DNA of 64,000 nucleotides from Geobacter sp. Its GTDB lineage: Bacteria; Desulfobacterota; Desulfuromonadia; Geobacterales; DSM-12255. The stretch lies in NCBI GenBank assembly GCA_009684525.1, contig WKKR01000002.1, positions 558,001 to 622,000 of the forward strand. The letters run 5' to 3'. The position numbers and the translations under genes are program-made. The notes under the pieces were generated by a model. It ran no database searches, had not been told where the DNA came from, and saw nothing but the letters and a program-made list of their open reading frames with translations. Below, one piece after another: positions 1-9,309 of this stretch (the first letter of the stretch is position 1; every line of letters begins with the position of its first letter).

Positions 1-1460
1 CTTTTGGCAAGCCCCGCTGCTTCAATCCCGGAAATCCCCAATGATTCCAGAAGGTGGACCAGGATGTTCAACTGGCCGAGGCCGCCGTCGACGATAATGA
101 GGTCGGGAAGCGGATCTTCGTCGCTGCTGCGTATCCTGCGGCTCAGCACCTCGGCAAGCATGGCAAAATCGTCGGACTGGGTGACGGTCCTGATCCGGTA
201 GCGGCGATACAGCGAGGTGTCCGGTTTCCCCCCCACGAAGGTGACCCGACTGCCGACTGCATGCCCCCCCTGAAAGTTCGAGATGTCGTAGCATTCAATG
301 CGATGGGGGAGGCGGGAAAGGTGGAGACGTGACGCCAGTTCCTCAAGAATGGTGTTTGCGTCCTCAGTACCTCGCAGGTACTCCCTGGCAGCGGTCATGG
401 CGTTTTTCGCGGCAAGCTCGACCAGTTCCGCCTTGATGCCGCGTCGCGGGGTGGTGAGCAGCACCTTGCGTCCCCGGCGTTCGGAGAGCAGCTCCGCAAG
501 GCCGCCCCCCTCGGGGAGCGCCAGGGGGAGCAGTACCTCGTCGGGGATGGTAACCTCCTGGCTGTAGTATTCGGCCAGGAATGATGCCACGGCCTCGGCC
601 AGGTCCAGTTCCCAGGAGAAATGATAGCTGCGGCTGCCGGTAACGGTTCCGCCCCGAATAAAGAGGAGGACGACCACCAGCAGCGACTGTTCGCTGTGCA
701 GGCCGACGACATCCAGATCGCCACCCTGGGTGACCATCTTCTGACGCTCCAGGGTGACCTGTATGTCGCGCAGAAGGTCGCGATAGCGTGCTGCCTCCTC
801 ATAGCGCTGGCCTGCTGCGGCCTCGGACATGGACTGCTGAAACGACTTGACCAGATCCCGGCTGCGACCGGACAGGAACAGGGCGACGCCGTCAACCAGG
901 CGCTGGTATTCATCGCGGGAAATCAGGCCGTGGCAGGGGGCCGAGCACTGCCTGATCTGGTAGAACAGGCAGGGGCGCCGCCGCCGGCGACAGGTTTCCA
1001 GCGGGTAATGGCGCAGCGGAAAGAGCCGATAGAGCTGCTTGACCACGGCACGGGCGGCGGAAGCCGAGGCATATGGGCCGAAATAGTCGGCTCCGTCCTT
1101 GGCCACCTTCCTGACCACGGTAAGGCGGGGAAATTCTTCGTCGCTGTTCAACCGGAGCGAAAAATAGGTCTTGTCGTCGCGGAGATTTATGTTGTACTTG
1201 GGGCGGTGCTGTTTGATAAGGGTGTTTTCCAGGATCAGCGCCTCTTTTTCCGTGTCGGTGACGATGATTTCCAGGTCTGTCACCTGTTCCAGCAGAAAGC
1301 GGATCTGGTAGCGGGAATCGCGTGCCGGACCGAAATATGAGCGGACGCGCTGGCGGAGGTTTCTCGCTTTGCCGACATAGAGAACGGTCCCCTGGGCTCC
1401 CTTCATCAGGTAGACGCCCGGTGCGGTAGAGATGGCTTTGATGCGGTCGGCGCTGATCAT
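1..1460 (-). CDS. uvrC: UvrC, excinuclease ABC subunit C (C-terminus cut by window edge)
   Basis: This is the nucleotide-excision-repair nuclease subunit that makes both incisions around a UvrAB-marked lesion. Translating the minus strand from the ATG at 1460 gives [20 protein letters not shown], the start of a GIY-YIG domain. A UvrB-interacting UVR-type segment follows ([16 protein letters not shown]), and then the RNase H-like 3' domain with [17 protein letters not shown] and [12 protein letters not shown]. About 486 codons are present, so roughly the last 120 residues (the helix-hairpin-helix DNA-binding end) lie outside the window. It is divergent from the coiled-coil protein at 1637. The family call is firm; only the 3' end is missing. 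Confidence 0.95.
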   Translation of the reverse strand, partial: MISADRIKAISTAPGVYLMKGAQGTVLYVGKARNLRQRVRSYFGPARDSRYQIRFLLEQVTDLEIIVTDTEKEALILENTLIKQHRPKYNINLRDDKTYFSLRLNSDEEFPRLTVVRKVAKDGADYFGPYASASAARAVVKQLYRLFPLRHYPLETCRRRRRPCLFYQIRQCSAPCHGLISRDEYQRLVDGVALFLSGRSRDLVKSFQQSMSEAAAGQRYEEAARYRDLLRDIQVTLERQKMVTQGGDLDVVGLHSEQSLLVVVLLFIRGGTVTGSRSYHFSWELDLAEAVASFLAEYYSQEVTIPDEVLLPLALPEGGGLAELLSERRGRKVLLTTPRRGIKAELVELAAKNAMTAAREYLRGTEDANTILEELASRLHLSRLPHRIECYDISNFQGGHAVGSRVTFVGGKPDTSLYRRYRIRTVTQSDDFAMLAEVLSRRIRSSDEDPLPDLIIVDGGLGQLNILVHLLESLGISGIEAAGLAK

Positions 1461-1561
1461 GGCGAGAGTATACTCCTGCGCCGGCCGGTATGCAATCGGC
1501 TGCCGGAGCGGAAGAGCGCGGATCAGGCGTTCGAAGAGGGGCCAAAGCCAGGCATTCTTCA

Positions 1562-1590
1562 TTGACAACCCTTGGGGATGGTGATATTTT
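1562..1590 (+). promoter_or_regulatory. sigma-70 type promoter for the DUF11 surface protein
   Basis: TTGACA at 1562-1567 is followed by 17 bp and TATTTT at 1585-1590. It lies downstream of an in-frame ATG at 1490 and about 45 bp before the GTG at 1637, which supports the later start for that gene. Confidence 0.55.
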
Positions 1591-1636
1591 TCGTCAGATT
1601 CCAGATCCAGACATTAAGCCGGGAAAGAGCACGCCA

Positions 1637-4510
1637 GTGGCATTTCGATCAAGCATCCGGACCATAGCGACCAGATACCTCCTCGGGCTTATTGTCTTGT
1701 GTCTCTTTCTTGCAGTCCCTCCCTCGTTTGCCCTTGATTCACAGGATTCCCAGATATTCATCGCCGGCTTCAATGCCTATCAGAAAAAGGATTACCAGAC
1801 CTCCATCGAGAAGATGTCCCAGGTGCTGCAGAAGTATCCGGATACGCAGCTGCGCGACATGGCCCTGTTCTGGCTTGCGCGGGCCAACTTCAAGGCGGGG
1901 AACCGGCAGGATGCGGCCAGGTACATGGCCCAGTTTTTCCGCGAGTATCCCGAAAGCCCCCTGAAGGGGACGGTAGAGGATGAACTGGCAGGCCTTGCCA
2001 CTGCCTATGCCAAGGATGAGAAGTCCCGCGTTGCCGGGGATAAGGCCGAGAGCGAGCGGTTGGCCAAGGAGAAGGCACAGGCTGAAGAGGAGCGGCTTGC
2101 CTCTGAAAAGGCGGAGGCCGAGAAGGTTGCTGCGGCCAAGGCCGAAGAAGAATCGCGTCGCGTGGCAGCTGCCGAGAAGGCTGCCCGGAAAAAGGCCGAG
2201 AGCGAGCGTCTGGCTGCCGAGAAGGCCGCTGAGAAAAAGGCGGAAGCCGAGCGGCTGGCAAAAGAGAAAGCCGAAGCCGAGCGGCTGGCCAAGGAGAAGG
2301 CTGCAGAGGAGCAGGACCGCCTGGCAGCCAAAAAGGCAGCGGCCGAGCAGGCTGCACGTGAAAAAGCCGAACAGGAGCAGCTCGCTGTCGAGAAGGCTGC
2401 CGCGAAAAAAGCGGAAACCGAGCGGCTGGCAAAAGAGAAAGCCGAGACCGCGCGGCTTGTTAAGCAGAAGGCTTTAGAGGAGCGCAAACGTCTGGCCGCG
2501 GAAAAGGCGGAAGCCGAGAAGTCCGCCAAGGAAAAGGCTGAACGTGAACGGCTCGCTCTTGAGCAGGCAGCCAGGGACAAGGCGGAAGCAGAACGCCTGG
2601 CGCGGGAAAAGGCTGCGGCCGAGCGGCTCGCGCAAGCTAAGGCCAATGCGGAACAGAACCGCCTGGCCATGGAAAAAGCCGAGACGGAAAAAGCTGCAGC
2701 TGAAAAGGCTGCACAGGAGCGTCGTGCCGCCCGCAAGGCCGAGGACGAGCGCCATGCCCGCCAGCAGGCGGAAGCGGAACAGAAGCGCCTGGCCGAGAAA
2801 AAGGCGGCAGCCGAGCAGAAGCGGGTTGCCGAGGATAAACGGGCAGCAGCCAAGGCGGCATCCGGCAAGCGCAAGGGTGTGCAGCGGGCCGAAACAGCCC
2901 GTGAGAAGACGATTGCCGAGTATAAGGCCATCATTGACCGCGCTCCGGCGAGCAGTGCTGCCGAGGCCGCATCTTCCAAGCTGAAGGCCATGGGTGTGGA
3001 TTATCCTGCCGGGCCTGTCAGGGCTGCTGCACGCATAAAAGAACCCCCAGCAACCGCCCAGGTCCTTACCCTCGAAGTCGGGCAGTTTGCGGATGTCGAA
3101 TTCACCGTGGCGACTGCCGGCCAGGCCTTCCCGGTGGGGCGGCGGCTCATGGTTCCCTTTGAGGTGCTCAACCGCGGCAACGGTCCGGACAGCTTCTATC
3201 TCGAATCGGGCTTCCCAGCCGAGTATGGCGTCCAGTTCGTCGCCGAGGGGAAACCTGATGTGCCGGTAAATCTCACGCCGCAACTGGCTCCGGGCGAGCG
3301 GTTCCGCGGTGTCATGGCGCTCACCATCCCCCGCGGCACCATCGATGGCCAGAAGATCAGCTATCCGGTGAAGCTCGCCTCCCAGTATGCCCGCGATGTC
3401 TCCCAGTCGCGACAGGTAACCCTGATCGCATCGGCACCTCTCTTGCGGGCAGTGATCAATACCGAGAAAAAAGAGGTGGTTCCCGGCGAGAAGGTTACCT
3501 ACCGCGTGGCGTTGCTCAACATCGGTTCCGCCCCTGCCAGCGGCGTGATGCTCCGCTTGAACTACCCTCCGCTGTATGAGGCGGTGGATTTCATCAAGGC
3601 CGGATTCAAGCAGGAGATGAAGGCTGCGTTGGTGCTCGACGGCATCAAGCTGGAGTCGGGGGAGAGCCGCGAGCTGACGGTTACGTTCCAGCTCAAGGAC
3701 GAGGCGATTGCGCGCCAGGAACTGTTCCTGCGCGGAGACCTGATCAACAACGAGCTTGAAACCTCTGATTCGTTCGTCTCCGCCCTGGCTCAGGTTGCCG
3801 GCATCAGCGGCGTCACGGCCCGCACCACGGCAGAGCGGCTGGTGGTGATTCCCGGCCAGACCGTCACCATTCCCTTCATCGTTACGAATACCGGCAACCA
3901 GCGCGAGGATTTCACCATCCGGCCGACCATGCCGGACAGTCTCTCCTATACCGTCTACCAGGACCTGAACCGCGATGGGATCCGCCAGCCCAACGAGCCG
4001 GTGATCAATCATGTCGGGCCGCTGGCCCCCCGCGAAGAGGCATACGTGGTATTCGAGCTGAAGACGCCGTCCAGCGAGAGCGACGGTTCCGTTATGCCGA
4101 TGAGCGTTGCCTTTGAGCCGGAAAGTGTGCGGAGCAAGAGCGCGCTGGTTAATCTGAAGATCGCCTATTCCCGACCGCTGGTCGAGCTGGCCATGACGGG
4201 CAGGGGAGGCAGGCTCCGGCCGGGCGAGGTGGCAACCTTCGATCTCACCTGCATCAATCGCGGCTCGAGCATTGCACGGGTTGTGGAGCTGCAGACCATT
4301 CTTCCCGAGGCGCTCGAGCTGGTGGCATCTGATCCGGCCGTGAGCCGGGGGAGAGCCGGTGAATATGCCTGGAAGTTCGAAGAACTGGGCGCCGGGGAGA
4401 AGAAGGGGGCGCGGGTCTCCATCCGGGTCAAGTCCGGTGTCGCCGTCGGCACCAACCTGCAGGTGAAAAACCTGCTCCGCTACCAGGATCAGTTGGGTAA
4501 CACCTACTAG
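1637..4510 (+). CDS. secreted coiled-coil / DUF11-repeat protein
   Basis: Predicted exported envelope or surface protein of unknown function, 957 aa from the GTG at 1637. I chose this start because a signal peptide follows directly (TRYLLGLIVLCLFLAVPPSFA) and a promoter lies between it and the upstream ATG at 1490. Residues about 35-125 form a TPR/YbgF-like helical domain (FNAYQKKDYQTSIEKMSQVL). About 131-441 is an extreme Lys/Glu/Ala-rich heptad stretch built on KAEAERLAKEKA-like units, resembling the TolA domain II helix. The C-terminal half holds several Ig-like CARDB/DUF11 repeats with NIGSAPASGV and NRGSSIARV type motifs. A bidirectional terminator follows. The architecture is clear; the role (periplasm-spanning strut or surface protein) is inference. 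Confidence 0.8.
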   Translation: MAFRSSIRTIATRYLLGLIVLCLFLAVPPSFALDSQDSQIFIAGFNAYQKKDYQTSIEKMSQVLQKYPDTQLRDMALFWLARANFKAGNRQDAARYMAQFFREYPESPLKGTVEDELAGLATAYAKDEKSRVAGDKAESERLAKEKAQAEEERLASEKAEAEKVAAAKAEEESRRVAAAEKAARKKAESERLAAEKAAEKKAEAERLAKEKAEAERLAKEKAAEEQDRLAAKKAAAEQAAREKAEQEQLAVEKAAAKKAETERLAKEKAETARLVKQKALEERKRLAAEKAEAEKSAKEKAERERLALEQAARDKAEAERLAREKAAAERLAQAKANAEQNRLAMEKAETEKAAAEKAAQERRAARKAEDERHARQQAEAEQKRLAEKKAAAEQKRVAEDKRAAAKAASGKRKGVQRAETAREKTIAEYKAIIDRAPASSAAEAASSKLKAMGVDYPAGPVRAAARIKEPPATAQVLTLEVGQFADVEFTVATAGQAFPVGRRLMVPFEVLNRGNGPDSFYLESGFPAEYGVQFVAEGKPDVPVNLTPQLAPGERFRGVMALTIPRGTIDGQKISYPVKLASQYARDVSQSRQVTLIASAPLLRAVINTEKKEVVPGEKVTYRVALLNIGSAPASGVMLRLNYPPLYEAVDFIKAGFKQEMKAALVLDGIKLESGESRELTVTFQLKDEAIARQELFLRGDLINNELETSDSFVSALAQVAGISGVTARTTAERLVVIPGQTVTIPFIVTNTGNQREDFTIRPTMPDSLSYTVYQDLNRDGIRQPNEPVINHVGPLAPREEAYVVFELKTPSSESDGSVMPMSVAFEPESVRSKSALVNLKIAYSRPLVELAMTGRGGRLRPGEVATFDLTCINRGSSIARVVELQTILPEALELVASDPAVSRGRAGEYAWKFEELGAGEKKGARVSIRVKSGVAVGTNLQVKNLLRYQDQLGNTY

Positions 4511-4528
4511 CTGCCGGCAAGATATGAC

Positions 4529-4568
4529 AACACAAAAAGGGCGATCGGATGATCGCCCTTTTTGTGTT
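4529..4568. terminator. bidirectional rho-independent terminator
   Basis: Perfect inverted repeat, aacacaaaaagggcgatc / gatcgccctttttgtgtt, with a 4-nt loop (ggat). It carries A/T tracts on both sides and sits between the convergent genes ending at 4510 (+) and 4639 (-). Confidence 0.9.
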
Positions 4569-4638
4569 CAGACTGTAGTTTTCAGAATGTTGCAAGGGAG
4601 GTCCCGAACAGAGGATTGCCCTGCGCAGCAAGGTGGCC

Positions 4639-5772
4639 TTATTCGGCAGGTGCCGGAGCAGCAGGTTCCTGAACCGCCGGTTCAGGAACCGTTATCGCTT
4701 CGATGCTGCTGTGACCGAGCTGTTCCACGGCGATGGCATCCAGGGGGGTGTCGGTGAGAAAGACCTGGGTCCGCTTCTGCGGCAGTGACGTCAGGAAGCC
4801 GGTCATCTCGCGAGCACCGTTCTCCCCTCCGGCCAGCATGAACCGGAACGTGCCGGAGGTGTAGGGGAGTTCCAATCCCGTCAGGATCTGTGTGGCAAGG
4901 GAGGCAAACCCCCCATCCCGGTTCAGCTCGATGATGGTGTAGCCGGCCATTGCCAGGAGTCGCAGCATGGTATAGGCAAAGGGGTCCTGTTTTCCCCGTG
5001 TCAGGATGAAGCGTTTTCCCTCTTTCTCCACGTAGCAATCCACCTTGATGCTGAACCGCTCGCCGTCTTTGGGGCCGGTAGTCCCTTCAATGACCCGATC
5101 CCGGCTCCAGGGCAGGGAGAGAGCGGTAAGGATGCCGTCCACGATCTGGTCGGGATCGCTGCTGGTGATCGGGTGCACGGTTGCACCAGGCTGCTCTGCC
5201 GCTGCCGGGGTCGGTTCAGGCACTGCCGGTTTCTCCGCGACAGAGGCGATCTCCTCTTTGCTGGGCTCAGGCGCTGTAACCGGTGTTTCGGCTTCTGCAG
5301 TTTCTGCCGCCTGCGGGGGATGTGGGCTCTTGTGCGCCTTGTGAGCAGATGATTTCCTGTGTTGCCGGGGAATGCGCAGTTTCTGCCCGATGGTGAGACG
5401 GGTGCTGCTCGATAGGCCGTTTTCCCGCATGACGTCGGGAATCAACAGTTCTGCCTGGCGGTTCGACATGCCGAAGTCGCGCATGAGAATCTTGAAGAGG
5501 TTGTCGTCGGGTTTCACGGTGTAGATGCTGAAGCTGTCTGTGGCAGCGGGTTGCGTTTCGTCGCGGTGTTCGGCTGGAGCCTGTTTGGCTGCAGTTGCCC
5601 GCTTGGCCGGCTTTACTTTCCGCGCCTTTGTCCCGCCGCTGCGCAGCCTTTCCAGATCCCTGATGTTGATCTCATAGGGGGCTGGGCCGCCAGCCCACGC
5701 CAGGGTTCCGGATGTTACCAAAGTCATGATAAAGCATCCCCATCTTCCGATCTGTCGGGCATCTCTGGTCAT
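4639..5772 (-). CDS. exported LysM-domain protein
   Basis: Probable periplasmic, peptidoglycan-associated protein of 377 aa. A signal peptide (FIMTLVTSGTLAWAGG, about residues 14-29) is followed by a basic linker. A LysM domain spans about 82-136 (YTVKPDDNLFKILMRDFG ... IGQKLRIP), then a Pro/Ala/Glu-rich linker to about 200, then a globular domain at about 205-365 that I do not recognise. The ATG overlaps the stop of the upstream pseudo-receiver gene by 4 nt (ATGA), so the two are translationally coupled and may act together across the inner membrane. It ends against the bidirectional terminator at 4529-4568. The LysM assignment is good; the partner function is inferred. Confidence 0.8.
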   Translation of the reverse strand: MTRDARQIGRWGCFIMTLVTSGTLAWAGGPAPYEINIRDLERLRSGGTKARKVKPAKRATAAKQAPAEHRDETQPAATDSFSIYTVKPDDNLFKILMRDFGMSNRQAELLIPDVMRENGLSSSTRLTIGQKLRIPRQHRKSSAHKAHKSPHPPQAAETAEAETPVTAPEPSKEEIASVAEKPAVPEPTPAAAEQPGATVHPITSSDPDQIVDGILTALSLPWSRDRVIEGTTGPKDGERFSIKVDCYVEKEGKRFILTRGKQDPFAYTMLRLLAMAGYTIIELNRDGGFASLATQILTGLELPYTSGTFRFMLAGGENGAREMTGFLTSLPQKRTQVFLTDTPLDAIAVEQLGHSSIEAITVPEPAVQEPAAPAPAE

Positions 5773-6950
5773 GGCAATCCCTTGCGGTCAGACGGAGCTG
5801 TGCTCGCATCGTCGAAATAGATGACAAATGCATGCAGCGTCTTGTCCGATCTGCTTTTATAGAGAATTACATGGGATGTTGGGGTGAGCCGCCCTCGTTT
5901 CATGAGGAATTCTCCCTTGGTTTCCCTGGATTCTAGACGGTAATCGCTGACTTTCGCCAGATTCTGCAGCACCGAGGTGAAAAATGCCGGGTCGATCCCG
6001 GCGTTACGTCGATCAAGCACCTGCAGCGCTTTCATGGCACCCTGTTCCCGGAAGATCTTGTACTCCCGCGCACTGCTGGTGTAACGCTCCCAGCCGGGGT
6101 TTGCTGCGGAGTATCCGGCATCGCGGGCCTGGACAGGTATGAAAGATGGGAGTGGAGCCGACGGTGCCCCCATCGGAGCCGCCATGGGCGGGGGCGGGGT
6201 TGGGCGGACGGCTGCCTTGCTCGAAGACGGCGCAGCAGTGGGTATGGGCTGGGCCGACTGCCTGACCAGGAGGAAAGCGCCCGATCCCAGGATAGATGCG
6301 GCGGCAATGATCGCAAAAGCCACCTTGACGCGTTTCTTTTCCCATTGAATCGGGGGGGGGCTGCTGGAAAGGATCGTTGCCTGCCGGGGGAGCGGATCGT
6401 CAATGGGTTCTGGCTCCTGGGCGTGTCTGGTTTCGTCGTTCATGAATCCGGTGCCGGCCCCGGAAACGGGTCGTGCCGTAGAAAGGATGACGCTGTCGAC
6501 ATCTGCATCTGCAACCGGTGGCGGATATGTGATCGCGACAGCTGCTGCGTCTGTTTGCGGCGGCTCTTCCGCTCCGGCCTGCCCCAATGCGGCAATCTGG
6601 TCGGCAATGATCTCGCAGATGGCGTCGGACAGCTCCGTGTCGGAAACGGAGACGTCCAGTTCGATATCGCCAGACGTTTCGCTACGCGGGGTGTCCGCAC
6701 CGCCGTCGGTAAAGAGTACGAGGCGCGTGGCAGCATTGAGCTGACTCCGCACATGGCGGACGAGGATCGACCCGGATAATCCTGATAGGCGGTTCTGAAG
6801 GAAAAGGATATCGGGGAGATCCCTGCCGATCTCCTGCAATCCCTGGTTGAGGCTGGTAGCAATCCGGAAGGTCCCCTCCTGCAGGTCGCAGGCGGACGAC
6901 ACGATGGTGTGCAGCCGCGGCTGGTCGGATATGAGAAGAACGTTGAACAT
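5769..6950 (-). CDS. membrane protein with degenerate receiver (pseudo-receiver) domain
   Basis: 393 aa from the ATG at 6950, chosen because AGGAGT lies 5 nt upstream; an ATG 24 nt earlier lacks such a site. Residues 1-120 have the shape of a response-regulator receiver (FNVLLISDQPR ... DLPDILFLQNRLSGLSG), but the phospho-acceptor Asp position is Gln52, so phosphorylation is unlikely. A Pro-rich linker leads to one transmembrane helix at about 208-229 (KVAFAIIAAASILGSGAFLL). After it come a second Pro/Ala-rich linker and a C-terminal domain of about 110 residues, predicted periplasmic. The next gene (LysM protein) overlaps by ATGA. A cytoplasmic pseudo-receiver joined to a periplasmic domain is unusual, and I do not know its function. 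Confidence 0.7.
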   Translation of the reverse strand: MFNVLLISDQPRLHTIVSSACDLQEGTFRIATSLNQGLQEIGRDLPDILFLQNRLSGLSGSILVRHVRSQLNAATRLVLFTDGGADTPRSETSGDIELDVSVSDTELSDAICEIIADQIAALGQAGAEEPPQTDAAAVAITYPPPVADADVDSVILSTARPVSGAGTGFMNDETRHAQEPEPIDDPLPRQATILSSSPPPIQWEKKRVKVAFAIIAAASILGSGAFLLVRQSAQPIPTAAPSSSKAAVRPTPPPPMAAPMGAPSAPLPSFIPVQARDAGYSAANPGWERYTSSAREYKIFREQGAMKALQVLDRRNAGIDPAFFTSVLQNLAKVSDYRLESRETKGEFLMKRGRLTPTSHVILYKSRSDKTLHAFVIYFDDASTAPSDRKGLP

Positions 6951-7051
6951 GGCACTCCTGGCTGGGACCGTCAAAACGGACCTATTCTAAAGGAGTGACG
7001 GCAGGTTGGCAACAGTAATTGCACGGCAGCTGGAATGAGAAATCGGAGCTG

Positions 7052-8269
7052 TTACCGCACATTGCCGGTTTCGCGGATGATGACCGTGAACATGCGATGC
7101 CCGGCACTGAGCGTGGCCGAGAGCGCCAGTTCCACAGCCGTGCGATGGCCGCGGATGTCCTTGAAGACATAGGGGACGACCTCGCCGCTCCACGCCGTGT
7201 CCATATCGGCCCGTTGGTCGATCTCCTGGCGCAGTTGGTTCCCCTGGATCAGGAAGTCGTAGAAGCTGATCCCGAGGAGATCCGAGGTGGGAAGGCCGAA
7301 AAGCCGTTCGGCTGCCCGGTTGGCAATGACGATCTTGCCGTCCCCCAGGAAGGTCACGATGGCGGACTGGGCCATTTCGATCATGTTCCTGTAGCGTTCT
7401 TCCGATTCCTGGCGCTGGAGGGTCCGCTGCTCCATCTCCTCCATCATGGCGTTGAAGGCGGTAATGAGCTGACCGATCTCGTCCTTTGTGGCGGCCTGCA
7501 GCCGTTGGTCGAAGCTGCCGGTCAGGGTGACCTGATTTATGGAATCCGAAAGGCGCAGAACCGGGCTGATGATGGTGCGTCTGATCAGGCTGCCGAGGAG
7601 GATGATGATGAGGAAGACCAGTCCGCCACTGAAGAGGATGTCGCTCAGGAGGTTGCGGCCGATGGTCCGGTAGAGCTCGGACATGGGGATCGATACGGAA
7701 ACCGCGCCGATGACCTCTCCGACATGGTAGTTATAGGAGAAATGTCCGCGCGGAAAGCGCTGCTGGATGTAGGAAGGGGCGGAATCGTAATTGCCGTGGC
7801 ATTCAAGGCACGATTCCTCCGCAATCATCGGCAGCATGTAGCGAAGGACCTTCTGGCCGTTCACCCTGACAATCTGGTGTTTCTCGCGGGCCGGACCCTT
7901 GGAGAATGCCTTGAGTTCTTCTGCTTCGTAGGGGTCGGGACTGTTATGAGGGTTGCGATAACGGAGTGAAACCTGCCTGATGGTGAATTTGCTGTCCTTG
8001 CTGATGCGCAGGGCAACCTGTGTTGCTGCAACCTGTGGGATGAGCGCAGGGTTGGTGCGGGCCTCACCTTTGAGCACGTCGGAGAGGTAGGTTCGGGTTT
8101 CGATGATCTGGCGGGCCATGGTGCGGGAATAATCTATGGCATCACGCAGAATGAGTGATTGCTGCCGCAGATAGTCGTCGATGGCGTTGGACACGAGAAT
8201 GGCGATGAAGATCGATGCCAGGATGATGTTGAACTTGGCATTGAGCCGCAACGAGCTGAAAATGGACAT
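7052..8269 (-). CDS. haem-type DUF3365-HAMP-PAS sensor protein without a transmitter domain
   Basis: 405 aa from the ATG at 8269, with GGAGGT 5 nt upstream; GTG/ATG codons further upstream lack a ribosome site. An N-terminal transmembrane helix (FNIILASIFIAILVSNAI) leads to a periplasmic DUF3365/Tll0287-like domain carrying a c-haem motif, C154-x-x-C157-H158 (SCLECHGN). A second transmembrane helix follows (ILFSGGLVFLIIILLGSLI), then HAMP, and a PAS domain that ends the protein (MAQSAIVTFLGDGKIVIANR). No histidine kinase, GGDEF or MCP module follows. It probably senses redox state or a small ligand through haem and signals through a partner. It is divergent from parA. Confidence 0.85.
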   Translation of the reverse strand: MSIFSSLRLNAKFNIILASIFIAILVSNAIDDYLRQQSLILRDAIDYSRTMARQIIETRTYLSDVLKGEARTNPALIPQVAATQVALRISKDSKFTIRQVSLRYRNPHNSPDPYEAEELKAFSKGPAREKHQIVRVNGQKVLRYMLPMIAEESCLECHGNYDSAPSYIQQRFPRGHFSYNYHVGEVIGAVSVSIPMSELYRTIGRNLLSDILFSGGLVFLIIILLGSLIRRTIISPVLRLSDSINQVTLTGSFDQRLQAATKDEIGQLITAFNAMMEEMEQRTLQRQESEERYRNMIEMAQSAIVTFLGDGKIVIANRAAERLFGLPTSDLLGISFYDFLIQGNQLRQEIDQRADMDTAWSGEVVPYVFKDIRGHRTAVELALSATLSAGHRMFTVIIRETGNVR

Positions 8270-8535
8270 GCAGACCTCCACCAACGGGCATATCAGGACA
8301 GTATACCCGCCGGCAAGGGATGTGCAAGGAAGCCCGATTCTCGATGACCGTCGTTGCGGGCGGGCCGTTCCCCACCGTTTCGGGGGCGCCTGCCGAATGA
8401 TCGGCCCGGCTTTGCCGGGTGAATTTATGAGGGGAAAAACACCCTTTTCATCCAGGGAGGAGTATGCTACAGTGCACCGTTCGCAGCCTAGTCATGCTCA
8501 AATTCCATAGATAATTCCATTATGTTCGATCATCC

Positions 8536-9309
8536 ATGGCCAAAATTCTCTGCATAGCCAATCAGAAGGGTGGGGTGGGAAAAACCACCACCGCCGTAAA
8601 CCTGGCAGCTTCGCTGGCCGCGGCAGAAAAGCGGACGCTGCTCGTGGATATAGATCCGCAGGGCAATGCGGGGAGCGGCGTCGGGATCGACAAGGCCTCT
8701 CTTGAAGAATCGATCTACGATGTCCTGATCAACGATGTGGCACCGGCACAGGTGATCGTTCCCACCGGGCTCCCCTTGCTACACCTTCTCCCCTCTACGC
8801 CTGACCTTGCCGGTGCCGAGCTGGAACTGGTCTCAACCACCGGGCGGGAGCTCAAGCTGCGCCAGGCGCTGTCGACTATTGATGCTGACTACGATTATAT
8901 CCTCATCGACTGCCCCCCTTCGCTGAATCTCCTGACAGTAAATGCCCTGACCGCAGCCGCATCGGTGCTCATCCCGATCCAGTGCGAGTTTTACGCCATG
9001 GAGGGGCTTTCGCAGATCCTGACGACCATTCGCCTGGTGCAGAAAGGGCTGAATTCCCGTCTGAGCATTGCGGGGATACTACTCACCATGTACGATGCCC
9101 GCAACAATCTGGCCCGGCAGGTGAGCGACGAGATCCGCACCCATTTCCCGCGTGAGACCTTTGCAACGGTGATTCCGCGGAATGTCCGGCTCTCGGAGGC
9201 TCCGAGCCACGGCAAGCCGATTATTCTGTATGATATTGCCTCCCGGGGAGCTGCCAGTTATCTTGAGCTGGCCCGGGAGCTGCTCCAGCGGGAGGGTGCG
9301 CATGGTTAA
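8536..9309 (+). CDS. parA: ParA/Soj chromosome-partitioning ATPase
   Basis: 257-aa deviant-Walker ATPase that drives segregation of ParB-bound origin DNA. The P-loop IANQKGGVGKTTTAVNLAAS is at the very N-terminus, with the signature Lys. Further motifs are LLVDIDPQGNAGSG, YDYILIDCPPSLNLLTVNAL and the C-terminal PRNVRLSEAPSHGKPI typical of chromosomal Soj. It overlaps parB by 8 nt. Together with the ATP synthase genes downstream this matches the arrangement known in Geobacter. Full length. Confidence 0.97.
   Translation: MAKILCIANQKGGVGKTTTAVNLAASLAAAEKRTLLVDIDPQGNAGSGVGIDKASLEESIYDVLINDVAPAQVIVPTGLPLLHLLPSTPDLAGAELELVSTTGRELKLRQALSTIDADYDYILIDCPPSLNLLTVNALTAAASVLIPIQCEFYAMEGLSQILTTIRLVQKGLNSRLSIAGILLTMYDARNNLARQVSDEIRTHFPRETFATVIPRNVRLSEAPSHGKPIILYDIASRGAASYLELARELLQREGAHG

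Noticed and set aside
910-1545. 211-aa minus-strand frame at the uvrC 5' end
   Set aside because: It is out of frame with UvrC; the correct frame from 1460 gives the GIY-YIG domain and runs off the window edge.
2005-4012. Long minus-strand open frames (328 and 512 aa) opposite the coiled-coil gene
   Set aside because: They mirror the repetitive Lys/Glu/Ala codons of the real gene, giving Ser/Ala/Arg-rich low-complexity text without domains; the plus-strand protein has a signal peptide and Ig-like repeats.
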